64,000 bases of DNA from Adineta steineri (lineage: Eukaryota; Rotifera; Eurotatoria; Adinetida; Adinetidae), in assembly GCA_905250115.1 (NCBI GenBank), contig CAJNOI010000136.1, forward strand, positions 84,172-148,171. The letters run 5' to 3'. Shown here piece by piece: positions 27,892 to 38,119 of the stretch (the stretch's first letter is position 1; each line of letters begins with the position of its first letter). A program made the translations under genes and the position numbers. The notes under the pieces were generated by a model, which was not told the DNA's origin, ran no database searches, and saw nothing but the letters and a program-made list of their open reading frames with translations.

Positions 27892-28986
27892 ATGACTACA
27901 GCCATTCGTCTTCGCTCACGCAATTATCAATGGTATTGGTGGAATCCTCCAAATGATGTCTCCTCAGAAAAAGCAGCAGAAAAACATTGGCAAAAATATA
28001 CAGATGTTGAAAATGAAATTATCGAAGATTCATACAAACAAAACAAATCTGATATTGAAATTGATGGTAGTTTTATAATCAGTCTTAAAGATAATGTACA
28101 ATATAAGAAGAATGATATGAAGACACAACATCCAATAAAACGTGTTCAATTTGATCAAGATCATCATGATATTCTTCATCTGCGTGAAAATAGATTTTCA
28201 TTACCAATTCCAACCACGTCGAGTCATGAACCCGAGAAAAACGATGAAATTCCACCTCCATCACCTGCATTTTTTCCTAATCTTTACTATCGATGTGAAC
28301 TTCGTCAACAAAATAAAAGCCTTTCTGATGTCGTAGAAGATGCTGCAAACGGATTTATCAAAGAAGGAGAAAAACTCGATAAATCACATGAAGCTGAATG
28401 GTTAGCACAACAACTACTAGCAGTCAAGCATCATGGTCAAAGTTTAGAAAAAGTTGACTGGGACACAGAAATTCCAACAGAAATTGGTGAAGTATGTGTG
28501 TATCTTTATACAAAAGAATCATTTCTCTATAGATTAATTAATCAAATTCTTCGGAATCCTACTGGAGCCACTGATGAACAAAGAAGAACATTGGGACCAT
28601 TCTGTTTTCTACTTCAGCTTTATTTACAACAACATCCAACAACAGAAATTCTTACGGTTTATCGTGGGCTTACTTTAACAGATAAAGAACGAAAACAACT
28701 TATGCGACGTTTTTTATCATTTACAAGTTTTACTTCGACTAGTAGAAATCGAAAAAAAGCAGAATCATTTGGTAACACACTTCTTATTATTGATTTGAAT
28801 ATCAAACAAACTTTATCTCCAGATAAAAATGTTTTTTGTGGTGTAAATATTTCACATTTATCTGATTTTCCTGAAGAAGAAGAATTTTTAATTTGGATTT
28901 ATACATTATTCGAATTTATTAATTATGAATATGATCCAGAAAAGAAAAAACATATAATTCATCTCAGATCAGCAGACAAGAACTGA
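27892..28986 (+). CDS. WWE domain plus arginine-type ADP-ribosyltransferase
   Basis: Single-exon gene of 364 residues. It would transfer ADP-ribose from NAD+ to a protein side chain. The N-terminus has a WWE-like domain (YQWYWWNPPND ... YKQNKSDIEIDG), a fold that binds ADP-ribose polymers. A proline-rich linker (PPPSPAFFP) leads to the ART fold. The R-S-E triad is visible: arginine in LTVYRGL (residue ~248), the STS strand in SFTSFTSTS (~262-264), and an ExE-type motif in FPEEEEFLIW (~318-321). These motifs fit the R-S-E (arginine-specific) ART class. No signal peptide is seen, so it is probably intracellular. The ATG at 27892 is the first in frame; upstream in-frame sequence begins only at TTG. 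WWE-ART genes are a large expanded family in bdelloids. The stop codon lies inside a TGTGGG-type hairpin (28983-29030). Confidence 0.88.
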   Translation: MTTAIRLRSRNYQWYWWNPPNDVSSEKAAEKHWQKYTDVENEIIEDSYKQNKSDIEIDGSFIISLKDNVQYKKNDMKTQHPIKRVQFDQDHHDILHLRENRFSLPIPTTSSHEPEKNDEIPPPSPAFFPNLYYRCELRQQNKSLSDVVEDAANGFIKEGEKLDKSHEAEWLAQQLLAVKHHGQSLEKVDWDTEIPTEIGEVCVYLYTKESFLYRLINQILRNPTGATDEQRRTLGPFCFLLQLYLQQHPTTEILTVYRGLTLTDKERKQLMRRFLSFTSFTSTSRNRKKAESFGNTLLIIDLNIKQTLSPDKNVFCGVNISHLSDFPEEEEFLIWIYTLFEFINYEYDPEKKKHIIHLRSADKN

Positions 28987-29030
28987 GGGTGGGTGTATTG
29001 AAGTCACCAACGCCAACACCCATTCTCAAG
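28983..29030. repeat. G-arm/C-arm hairpin, copy B
   Basis: Arms CTGAGGGTGGGTGTATTG and CAACACCCATTCTCAAG are imperfect complements around a short loop. The first TGA of the element is the stop codon of the WWE-ART gene (28984-28986). Confidence 0.7.
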
Positions 29031-29235
29031 ATTTTCTTTTAATTGAACCAATGAGTATGCATTTCTTCATGTGATTTTTAACATTATTTTATATTTATTG
29101 AGAGATAAATATATATTACAACATTAGAGAAAATAAATCAGCATATAAAACAACATTTATTTTTAAGTATATAGTTGGTTCTATACTGACAAATTGAAGT
29201 CATTGATAAATAATTGTGGAGAACTGGATGTCAAT

Positions 29236-29772
29236 CTATGAAGATATACTAGCAATCTCAGCTGTAGTAATTTGTCGATTATAAATATTTAGTTCGTCAA
29301 AAGCACCAACATATGAACGTGATTCGATGGGACCCCACATACAACTAGATCCTCCCATTTGTTGACTTGCAATACTGACATGCATTGATTGATACGGAGG
29401 AGTCATTGATGTACCTGTAACTGTTTGATATAATGAACCATTGATATATAATTGAAGACCATTTTGTATACTAAATGTTTGAGCAATGTGTGTCCAAACA
29501 TTTAATGGAAATGTAGGAGCGGCAATCATCAAAGATGAGCTTTGTGTAATGAGAATACCAGATGAATTGAAGCCTAGTAATGGCATACACCATCCATCAC
29601 CAGTTGATTGATTGGGTATATGAACAAGAATACCACGAAGACTCATCGGTTTTATCCAAAGAGCAATCGAGAATGATTGATTAGCAATACCAAAAGTCAT
29701 AAAATTAGATGTTCGAAAATAAGCATTTGTTGAGTTGAATAAAAGAGCATCTTTCACTCGACCAGTGATCAT
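29236..29772 (-). CDS. LamG/concanavalin-type lectin domain, probable terminal exon
   Basis: The reading frame encodes a LamG (jelly-roll) domain: VKDALLFNSTNAYF, FSIALWIKPMSLRGILVHI, GDGWCMPLLGFNSSGILI, PLNVWTHIAQTFS, GLQLYINGSLY and the closing YVGAFDELNIYNRQIT. This is a common C-terminal domain of secreted bdelloid proteins. It has an ATG at 29772, but a spliced model fits better: exon start 29756 (acceptor ending gtcgag) and donor GTGAGT after 29834, with a 77-nt intron 29833-29757. The upstream exon would then end SEKSEDGM and join to V-KDALLF. I could not define further upstream exons or a signal peptide, so this may be the 3' end of a gene or a fragment. The intron is largely made of a hairpin repeat. 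Confidence 0.6.
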   Translation of the reverse strand: MITGRVKDALLFNSTNAYFRTSNFMTFGIANQSFSIALWIKPMSLRGILVHIPNQSTGDGWCMPLLGFNSSGILITQSSSLMIAAPTFPLNVWTHIAQTFSIQNGLQLYINGSLYQTVTGTSMTPPYQSMHVSIASQQMGGSSCMWGPIESRSYVGAFDELNIYNRQITTAEIASISS

Positions 29773-29773
29773 G

Positions 29774-29845
29774 GTTGAGGGTGTGGGTGTGGATGAGGGT
29801 GTGCGTGTCGGTGCAACAGAAGTATAGACTCACCCATACCGTCTT
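29774..29845. repeat. G-arm/C-arm hairpin, copy D, spanning a small intron
   Basis: A long G arm with two GAGGGTGTG units (29777-29812) is followed by a C-rich arm CTCACCCATACCGTC (29830-29844). On the minus strand it makes up most of the proposed 77-nt intron of the LamG gene and supplies the GTGAGT donor. Confidence 0.6.
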
Positions 29846-30649
29846 CACTTTTCTCTGAACGTAAGAGGATCCCATAGAAAGTTTGATTGCACTGCCTCTT
29901 ACCGAGATTAAATGCATAAAGAACAGTCAAATTTTCTTCTTTGTATATTAGATATGTAACAGTACGACATCTCTCCCAGGACTTAAAAAAATGTGAACTA
30001 TAGCTGTGAGAAAAGTTTTTCTCTCTAACAGTTAACTGGCGAGAGATTATACCGAGTCACAAAACTGGAATTTTTTCTTCACTTATGTGTATCCGTACTC
30101 CAACGCGAATAATATCAATTTTTCAAAGTCACATTCCTAACAGATGATATTGCCCATATAAGATGAATGTATTTTGACAGATTGAAATTTCTTTTTATTT
30201 GGATGACTCATAGGAGAATAAATAGATGAAGTCGTAGTATTACTTTTACCTGTGTTTTATTCTGACTAATACCAAACATATTGACACATGGTTGTGTAAT
30301 AACAAATTTTTGACATGGTGAGAAAGAAACAACTATAAAATGCCGATAAAAATAAAATTGACTCAATTATTTATACGCATATCTTGGCGGTATGACAAAT
30401 ACATCTTATAAAACAAACGACGAACAACAACTGAATATTATTCTACAAACTATAGATACTATTGAAAGAGACATAGATTAATTTAATATTATTGAATTGA
30501 AATATTGTTGTGCAAGAACGCGTAAGAATAAAATTTTTATTTAAAATAAAACGAGATATTTCTTGAAGTTCACTTTTATTATTCAAATTTATTACTCTGA
30601 TAATATGTTCTAGACTAACGATTTTAATCTTTATTCATCAAATAACAAT
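29846..30649. other. Intergenic region, no firm gene
   Basis: AT-rich DNA. The first ~80 bp may belong to an upstream exon of the LamG gene on the minus strand. The rest shows no coding signal or repeat that I can support. Confidence 0.4.
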
Positions 30650-31299
30650 ATGAGCAACAATCAGGTGAATTTATATTTTGTAGTACTTACATGTTCTAAT
30701 ACTTCTCTTTTCATTTTCATAAAATATAGCTTCCAAATGAGTTTCATGAAAGATTTCCACCGCCAATGATGTTGCTTAACTCATCTGGTCGAGATAATTT
30801 TGATTTCTTCAAACCGAACAATCAAAACCAATCCGTATCTTCTCAACAACAAATATCTACTGATCAATCGAGAATAATCCAACGACAAACTCATCAAGCT
30901 ATTAGAACCGCTACTTATAATACTGCTATCCATCAAAATGTGACGTGCGATGGTTGTGAAATGTCACCAATCAAAGGAGATCGTTATAAATGTTTGTTTT
31001 GTCCAAATATTGATTTTTGCGAATCATGTAAATCTACTGGCAAACCAAGTCATAATTTAAATCATCCGTTATTATGTATTAAGGATTCAAGTTTATATTC
31101 AAGTTCAACCTACATATCTAATCGTAGTCAACTGTGTCATGACAAAATTCAATGCAATCTCTGTCATATAAATCCAATTATTGGTATTCGGTACAACTGC
31201 TCTTGTGGAATAAATTTATGTGAAAAATGTGAATTTATTGGTACACATGATCAAAATCATCATCGTACAAAAATAACAGTGCCAAAAGGTATCAATTGA
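30650..31299 (+). CDS. Small protein with two ZZ-type zinc fingers
   Basis: Two exons: 30650-30664 (MSNNQ) and 30730-31299, with a 65-nt intron (gtgaat...tatag), encoding 194 residues. A glutamine/asparagine-rich linker precedes two ZZ fingers. The first has CDGC...YKCLFC...DFCESC...HNLNHPL. The second has CNLC...[13 protein letters not shown]...HDQNHH, in which CS-C replaces the usual CxxC spacing. ZZ fingers bind two Zn2+ ions and usually recognise protein termini or modified peptides. With no other domain, it is probably an adaptor; bdelloids carry many ZZ-only proteins. The single-exon alternative starting at 30766 would only lose 17 residues. Confidence 0.78.
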
Positions 31300-31383
31300 G
31301 ATGCGTTCAAGAAAACTAAGATCTATGTTGAGATGAAGAATAATTTTATTTTTAAACTTCATAATGCGAGAAACAATTGACAA

Positions 31384-31437
31384 TCTTGTGGGTATGAATA
31401 ATGAACAAACAAACCCACACTCACATCCACTCTAGAA
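31384..31437. repeat. G-arm/C-arm hairpin, copy C
   Basis: Weakly matched copy: G arm TCTTGTGGGTATGAA and C arm CCCACACTCACATCCACTC, about 85 bp past the stop of the ZZ-finger gene. Confidence 0.5.
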
Positions 31438-32226
31438 ATATCTTTTTTGCATACCTATTTGGGTTTCACAAATAAAAACAAAACTTATATAATAAAACAT
31501 CGAATACCAAAGAAAACCATCAACAGAGAAAGGAAAAAGACAAAGTATTGTATCACAAATAGCAGAGCTGGGGAACTCAACTCAGTCTTATAATAAAATT
31601 CTATATGACATATTTTGTTCTTATTTATGCTTAGTTAAGTGCGCTGAAAAGAGTTTATTGTTGTTGTTTATTCTATATAAAACTGATTTTGTTTACAACA
31701 AAATACAACAGGATAATCAAAAATTTCGAATGAAACAATAAATAAGCAACTATGATATGCAAGAATCGAGATATACGCCGGTGCATTGAAAATCTTCGTC
31801 AATAGACCTTATAAACGTATCGAACAGATAAAAGAAGAAAATAGGACTAAGATTATAGGATTGCTAGAGAAATCTAAATATACAAATATATGTATATGTA
31901 TTGAAACGTGTACTAAATTAACCATGTCGAGATAAAAGACTTCGATAGTAACTAAAAACTAAATCATAATGATGCACAGACCATTGTCAATTTTAATATA
32001 TTAATCAATTATACAGTAAAATTTTGCTCGATTTTTCTGATTTGAATGGAGTTGCCAAGCTCTGGAAGAGATTAACAAAACACTTTTGCAAAAGATTTAG
32101 TAAAATACAAGGAAAAAATATTGAATTTTGCTTCTTTTCGTAACTCACCTATTTACAAATACGTCACTTTCATGGACTCCGTATACGCACAAGAGCAAAA
32201 AAGAAAAATAGCAACAGCAACCATAT

Positions 32227-32298
32227 TGAGGGTGTGGGTATCATATCCATCACACACACACCGCATATTCTTGGTTCTCATACTCACAACACTCACAC
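32227..32298. repeat. G-arm/C-arm hairpin, copy E
   Basis: G arm TGAGGGTGTGGGTATCATAT, then CA-rich and CTCAC-rich C arms up to about 32298. Arms are partly degenerate. Confidence 0.5.
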
Positions 32299-32742
32299 GA
32301 TTCAAACGATTCTTACAACCATCGACAATCAAACTAACCATCACAACAAATGTTACAATCAGACACATTTGTTTCAACGAAAATCATTCAAAATTAACTA
32401 GGTCAAAGCGGTAAAGTGTCAGATCATCCATTCGATGTCTACTCTTTTGTAACATATTAGTTTTTTTGTAGAAAATAAGATAATTATTACGAATTATTCT
32501 TAACTTCGTTAAATTTATTTTCATGAGTTTTGAATATATATAATAAAAGTTTGAAAACATATCTATTGAGTTCCCTAAGCAAGGATGAAACGCGTCATCT
32601 GATGCTTTCATACTCTTATATTCTATAATGCGCAGCCACTCCACATCATTATTTCACGAAAAAAACAATATCAAATAAGTATCGTATCTTTATATTTAAA
32701 TAATAAGTAGAGTATTTGTAAATGTTCTTTCAAGAAGAAATA

Positions 32743-35700
32743 TTAACGTCGTAAGATTGCTGGTTGACAAGAGCTAATGGCTTTTTTAAATTGTTTCATA
32801 TAAAATTCTGATGGGAGAACAAACACGATGAAAACACTCACTGATGGAACGAAGGAAACTAAATAGCCTGCAGCATATAACGGTGAGTTATGAGATGCTT
32901 TCACACATCCTGATAAGAAGGAAATAATGAGACGAGGTATTGATAAAATAACTAGAAGTATTGAACTGATAATAAGATGTTTGTGTTGGGCGAATTGTTT
33001 CGAGAGATGTTGACGGTATGTTAGTCGTGGTTCTAATCTTGCTCGTTGACGAGCTCCATGAAAAATAATAAATACAGCAGAAAAAAGATTGGCACAGAAT
33101 GGACAGAGAAAATGAAAGAAAGAAATGATTGTATTGTATGTATGAACTGAAGGAGAATAAAGGATTACACACCATAAACGTTGTTCATGTTTATCTTCAG
33201 CTAAATTACGATATAAAGGTTCATGAATAATAGAAATTGGAATCAATAATGCTAAAATAATAATCACCCATCGTGCACTACGTTTACTCAGCAATTTGTC
33301 AAAACGAACGCCTGTATACACAGTCATGAATCGTTCGAGGGCTACACAAGCATTAAGCCAATTGTCCATATATAGACAAACTTTTAAAAGAAATTCCAAT
33401 GATTGACAACCACTACGAAGAGTAGAAACATTAGTTAATGGATTGATTTGAGTGATTATATGAAACCAGAATTTGAATGTGAGCATGCTTACTGTGAGAA
33501 GAGATGTGATAGATGATGCAAGAAGATATATTCCACAGCCAATCAGTCTGGACTCTGGAATACGAAAGGTTATGAAGGATAAAAAGCTATTGATTAAGCC
33601 TGCAACAAGTATAATCATCGTAAATGCTGCATACCATTTAATCACAGATGATTGTTCATGCATGGTTGCATTCGGTTGAATATCATAACGAAAGATATCA
33701 TCTAATGTTAGTCCAACACCTTTTGCATAAAATTGACATTGATCACCAAAATAACAATCAATACAACTACAAAATGTAGTCACTGGACACTCAGTGCCCT
33801 CTTCCATACATTTTGCATTATTCTGACAATGAGTAGTATATCGGCATTCCGAAGTATTATGTTCGAACTTGAAACAGAAAGCATGACGCTCAAGAGTACA
33901 CAGACACATATGAGATTCATCAAAGAAACATAATAGATGAAGTTTAGTTTGACATATGACATGATAATATTTCATTCGTCGAATTTTAGGTAAAACTCTC
34001 AATTCAGAGTTTAAGACTTCATCAATTGATAAACATCGTTGAGACGAATCAATCGAAGTAGAAACATTTACTTGATCATGTCGTTGCAGATAGGCTAAAT
34101 AATAACTGTTATCAATCTTGGCAAAAACTGCACGTAGAGTTTGTGGTGTATTTAATGATACAGTACGTTCAAACATCTTTAGATTTCGTGATACTACCGT
34201 CAACTCCATTTTGTCGAAGTCTGCCGTAGTTGCTATATCAGTGAAGATATAGATCGATAGAATTGGTGATGAGACTTTTATGTTATGAAAAGAAATTTCA
34301 AATATTGGTTTTTCTATGTCACAAAGTACGCCATTAAAATTTTCCGAACACACGCAAACAAAACCCAATTCATTTATGCCATCATCAACTACCAAACAGG
34401 AACCATTGTTGTCGCAGTAATTTTCTGGACATGAAAGTGTAATTAGACATCGTGGACCTCCTTTATTAAGAGGACATACACATATGGATCGATTATGAAT
34501 CATACCAACACAAAGCGAATCAGATGAACAATCATTACAACGAATAGGAATATCACATCTAACACCAGACCATCCCATATTACATTGACAAAAACCTGTT
34601 TCTTTATTCATATATTTCGCGCATTTACCATTGTGACATGTAACAGAGCATTTAATAATATTGGATGGTGGATGATCTGATATACTTAATAGAACAGCCA
34701 TTCGATTGTTAGGTAAAAACGAAAAAGGTACTGAAAAATGCCAACTACCAATATATCTCATAGGAGTCTTGTCAAATACATCAACACGAACACTATGGTT
34801 TGTTGAAGTATTCTTTGGACGTGACAAATAAGTAAGATAAGTATTGTAAACTCGGTCACAATCTCGAGTACTGGTCGAAATAAACTGATGATAAGAATTT
34901 ATCTGTTGACGATCATCGTCATCATCGATTAACGTAATAATCATTGCATGAATACCATATCTATTGATCGTATTTACTTTCATCGTGAAACTTACTCGTT
35001 GATTTTGGTATTGACATAGATCACCATAGTAGTGTGGTGGACAAAAACATTTGTATTTTAACGAATTATCTCCAGACCAGACAGTAACGTAGAGACCATG
35101 ATTACAACGCCATGGCCATGTATGATCATGAGGTTCTTTAGTGATATATTTTGTAAGACTATGTAATTCTATCTGCGGTTGATTTGCGTATTGGATTGTT
35201 TTTCTTGACAGTAGAGGATAAACTGGCAATGTTTCTAATGAGGCTCTAGCTTTGCTCAAAGTACCGATACGACAAAGAGCTTCTGTTACGTTAGAACAAC
35301 CATACTTATCACATTGCGAACAAGATTTGTCCTCTCCACAAAAAACTTCGTCATCTTCGAAAGAGCAGTCTGGGTCGTTATCACACAGCCTATTGCGTTT
35401 AATACATTTACTATCATTCCAACAGTGAAATCCAGAATAGGTTTCATATTCCCATATACCACTACGACAGTACTGAAGTTCATCTGCTGCTCCGAGACAA
35501 TCTATATGATTATCATTAACTTGATCTGCTGGCAAACATGTTAGAGTATAATCATATGGTGATACACAAGCAAGAGAACCTGAAGGACAAATCTGTCGTT
35601 CTGTACAATTATCTTCATCTTCTCCAGAAGGACAACTCCAAAAGCCATCGCAACGTGTATAAACATTGTTACAAGGCCATTTTTCACATTCGCTTTCATC

Positions 35701-37356
35701 CGTATAATTTTGTCCATCGATTATTACAGGAGACATTTCAATATATCTATCACATAAATGTTTAAAATCTATCTTATCGATAGTAAGTAAATGCTGCTGA
35801 GGACATATTTCTTGCGAAACGAATACTGCATAGCATTTGTTTTCGTTGCCACATTTGAAACGTCGTGTATCGTTGATTAAACAGCTAAGTTCAAATTGTT
35901 CTTCGTCATCATTCAAATAACAATCTGAAATATTGTCGAGAATTCGATGTTTTGAAATACATTTTGATGAATTTTTGCAGCAGTATATTAATGACGAATA
36001 TTGAGAAAGATTTGTGTTGTTGTATGTAGTCAAACATTTACGAAAATATGGTTCAATTACACTAATGATAGAAGTCCATGTTGTTAATTTCTTAATTAAA
36101 TTCGAACTAATATCACGGCTATGTCGACAAGTATAGTTTCTAATTCGAAATGTTGGTATAAGAAAATCACACAATTTTGAATCGTAACATATATAATCAG
36201 GTATCAGAGCAAGATCAGTATTTAATCCATGTTTAGTATCGTTCAAAATATATAAGAAGCGTATGTGACCAAAAAGTACAGGAACAATTGGAAATTGAAT
36301 TATAGTTTCGCAACTTTCTAAGTAAGTAGTGATATTAGACGATTTAAAGAATTGTTGGCATGATGTTCCATTGACTTGATTGAGAATCTTAGTCAGACAT
36401 ATCATTGTTATCCAGCAGATGGAAGATAAATTTCCTTGCATACTTATCAACTCATATAAGAATAAATCTCGTTTGTTAAGACATTTATCATAATCTGCTA
36501 CACATCGTCCATCACCACATTTAAATTGTTTATCATCTAATGGACACATATGCTCTTCAATATCAAATATATGTCGATAACCACTTTGAGCTGGATAAGG
36601 AATGATATCTAATGAGTCGGATCCATCAAGACATTGTGATCGTTCATCTTTCAAAAATCCTTTTGATATACATAATCCATTACGACATCGATATTCATTT
36701 TCATTACATTCATTGATTTCCAACTGGAAACATTGATCTTCATCTATACCTCCATCGATACAATCAATTCGTCCATCACATATCTCACGCCAATCAAGAC
36801 ATATATTCGAACCTCCACGATCACATTTTAAGTGAATGTAACAAGTCAGACTAGTAACAACATATGGGGGAGCCGAGTAATATTTTTTAGTGAATGTCTT
36901 TCGTACAATGTCTGGCAACATATATATTGTATCTAAACCAAAAGAATATTGACATCGAGGCCCAAACCATGGTTTTGTACAATTAAAAAAAATTTCTGTC
37001 GATTTAAATGAATTGTTTGGTTGATCAATATAATATTGATATCGTTCAATAAGATCGATTGCAGCAGACCATGCAAGAAGCTCTTGTGTAATAACATTTA
37101 GTTGACGTAATTCATCAAATGTGAAATTTCCATTAGTTGTATTGGGAAATTTCTCAAGCAATATATCATTATCACTGATAGGACCGACACAATATTCAAC
37201 TTTCTCAGTAAGTTCTATCCAGTAATACACATAATGATGTAGGCAGTTGGTGTGAAGGTTACCGGCATCAAGAGATGCATCAGTATTATATAAATTGAAT
37301 TGAGATCTCGTTACTGAACATAACAACCCAATCAATAATAGACTATATAACATCAT
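32743..37356 (-). CDS. LDLa/EGF-rich seven-helix receptor (GPCR)
   Basis: Single-exon gene of 1537 residues. It starts with a signal peptide (MMLYSLLLIGLLCSVTRS). The ectodomain has about six LDL-receptor class A repeats, recognised by C...C...C.DG..DC.D..DE..C (for example CDGRIDCIDGGIDEDQC and CDGFWSCPSGEDEDNC). Four or five EGF-like repeats follow (CFCPPHYYGDLC, CQCNMGWSGVRC, CVCSENFNGVLC, CSCIDCYFGDQC). From about residue 1240 come seven membrane helices of rhodopsin-like type: after helix 3 there is ALERFMTVYTG in place of DRY, and after helix 7 LPSEFY in place of NPxxY. LDLa repeats plus a rhodopsin-type bundle recall relaxin-type or snail LGR-like receptors, but there are no leucine-rich repeats. 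Such receptors are numerous in bdelloids and their ligands are unknown. A 4.6-kb intronless frame among intron-rich genes is notable. Confidence 0.87.
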   Translation of the reverse strand: MMLYSLLLIGLLCSVTRSQFNLYNTDASLDAGNLHTNCLHHYVYYWIELTEKVEYCVGPISDNDILLEKFPNTTNGNFTFDELRQLNVITQELLAWSAAIDLIERYQYYIDQPNNSFKSTEIFFNCTKPWFGPRCQYSFGLDTIYMLPDIVRKTFTKKYYSAPPYVVTSLTCYIHLKCDRGGSNICLDWREICDGRIDCIDGGIDEDQCFQLEINECNENEYRCRNGLCISKGFLKDERSQCLDGSDSLDIIPYPAQSGYRHIFDIEEHMCPLDDKQFKCGDGRCVADYDKCLNKRDLFLYELISMQGNLSSICWITMICLTKILNQVNGTSCQQFFKSSNITTYLESCETIIQFPIVPVLFGHIRFLYILNDTKHGLNTDLALIPDYICYDSKLCDFLIPTFRIRNYTCRHSRDISSNLIKKLTTWTSIISVIEPYFRKCLTTYNNTNLSQYSSLIYCCKNSSKCISKHRILDNISDCYLNDDEEQFELSCLINDTRRFKCGNENKCYAVFVSQEICPQQHLLTIDKIDFKHLCDRYIEMSPVIIDGQNYTDESECEKWPCNNVYTRCDGFWSCPSGEDEDNCTERQICPSGSLACVSPYDYTLTCLPADQVNDNHIDCLGAADELQYCRSGIWEYETYSGFHCWNDSKCIKRNRLCDNDPDCSFEDDEVFCGEDKSCSQCDKYGCSNVTEALCRIGTLSKARASLETLPVYPLLSRKTIQYANQPQIELHSLTKYITKEPHDHTWPWRCNHGLYVTVWSGDNSLKYKCFCPPHYYGDLCQYQNQRVSFTMKVNTINRYGIHAMIITLIDDDDDRQQINSYHQFISTSTRDCDRVYNTYLTYLSRPKNTSTNHSVRVDVFDKTPMRYIGSWHFSVPFSFLPNNRMAVLLSISDHPPSNIIKCSVTCHNGKCAKYMNKETGFCQCNMGWSGVRCDIPIRCNDCSSDSLCVGMIHNRSICVCPLNKGGPRCLITLSCPENYCDNNGSCLVVDDGINELGFVCVCSENFNGVLCDIEKPIFEISFHNIKVSSPILSIYIFTDIATTADFDKMELTVVSRNLKMFERTVSLNTPQTLRAVFAKIDNSYYLAYLQRHDQVNVSTSIDSSQRCLSIDEVLNSELRVLPKIRRMKYYHVICQTKLHLLCFFDESHMCLCTLERHAFCFKFEHNTSECRYTTHCQNNAKCMEEGTECPVTTFCSCIDCYFGDQCQFYAKGVGLTLDDIFRYDIQPNATMHEQSSVIKWYAAFTMIILVAGLINSFLSFITFRIPESRLIGCGIYLLASSITSLLTVSMLTFKFWFHIITQINPLTNVSTLRSGCQSLEFLLKVCLYMDNWLNACVALERFMTVYTGVRFDKLLSKRSARWVIIILALLIPISIIHEPLYRNLAEDKHEQRLWCVILYSPSVHTYNTIISFFHFLCPFCANLFSAVFIIFHGARQRARLEPRLTYRQHLSKQFAQHKHLIISSILLVILSIPRLIISFLSGCVKASHNSPLYAAGYLVSFVPSVSVFIVFVLPSEFYMKQFKKAISSCQPAILRR

Positions 37357-37515
37357 TGTTTCGATTAAATTACTTGTACAATATACTGAAACGTTAATAA
37401 TAGCTTATATCAAGGATTTATATCTAGATAAAAAAAAAATGAAAGAATAAATAGAATAAAAAACTTTATACTGGTTTTTATTTTATATTGATGAACTGTT
37501 TAGCCCTGACACGAC

Positions 37516-37755
37516 TAGGGATGTACTGAACCCCGATCGAGTCTCTTGGACTCGGTCAGGCTCAGGCTCGATCAAGGCTTGGACTTGGCCAGACTCGTGC
37601 TCGGGTGTGAGGATGGGTGGGTGTGGCTGAGAGTAAGAGTGTGAGTGCAGACACTATCCGTTTCACTATCACTCACATATTTACCCACACCCATTCTGAT
37701 CCCCAAGCTCTGACCGGGCCCCGAGTCTCAGAGGCACGAGCTCGGTACATCCCTA
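37516..37755. mobile_element. hAT-like MITE with terminal inverted repeats and target duplication
   Basis: The ends read TAGGGATGTAC... and ...GTACATCCCTA, a perfect 11-bp inverted pair. The flanks are GACACGAC (37508-37515) on the left and GACACGAT (37756-37763) on the right, an 8-bp target duplication with one mismatch. Both features fit the hAT superfamily. The 240-bp interior has no coding capacity and includes GC-rich palindromic CTCGG/CCGAG runs and a nested TGTGGG-type hairpin. Confidence 0.75.
37603..37704. repeat. G-arm/C-arm hairpin, copy G, nested in a hAT-like MITE
   Basis: G arm GGTGTGAGGATGGGTGGGTG and C arm TTACCCACACCCATTCTGAT lie wholly inside the MITE 37516-37755, so the hairpin is either an insertion into it or has been captured by it. 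Confidence 0.65.
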
Positions 37756-38119
37756 GACACGATCAGTTGTAATCTGTTTAAATGTCGAACGTTTTATAAA
37801 ACGCTTATTTATGAACAGTATTTCATTTTGATCGCTTCATTCTATGCTGTAACGAACGACCTATGTATATCCTAATAACATCAGCTAATTTCAGTCTCTG
37901 GTTAGTATAGTGCTGGAACCGCACAATCCTCTAAACATCTCTTTTACAACTGAAACCCATGTGGGCCTTAGATGGTTGTATCAGGAATAAAAAATAGAAT
38001 CGCTGTGATGTATCGATAGGTTTGGAGATGGTTCACTTTTAGTTAATTGACCAAAATACATACAAAGGTGTATTTAATTTCAAATTGAACTGAGAAAAAA
38101 ATTGAGTTGCTTTCAAACT

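Larger units (their letters stand above)
31300..32742. other. Intergenic region with two hairpin repeats
   Basis: 1.4 kb between the ZZ gene and the large receptor gene. It holds hairpin-family copies at about 31384-31437 and 32227-32298. Open frames over 32121-32644 overlap each other on both strands and are low-complexity, so they are not taken as genes. Confidence 0.5.

Noticed and set aside
37895-37975. tRNA-like segment (GGTTAGTATAG resembles an A box)
   Set aside because: No B box (GGTTCGANTCC) and no foldable acceptor or anticodon stems follow at the right distance, so a tRNA gene is not supported.
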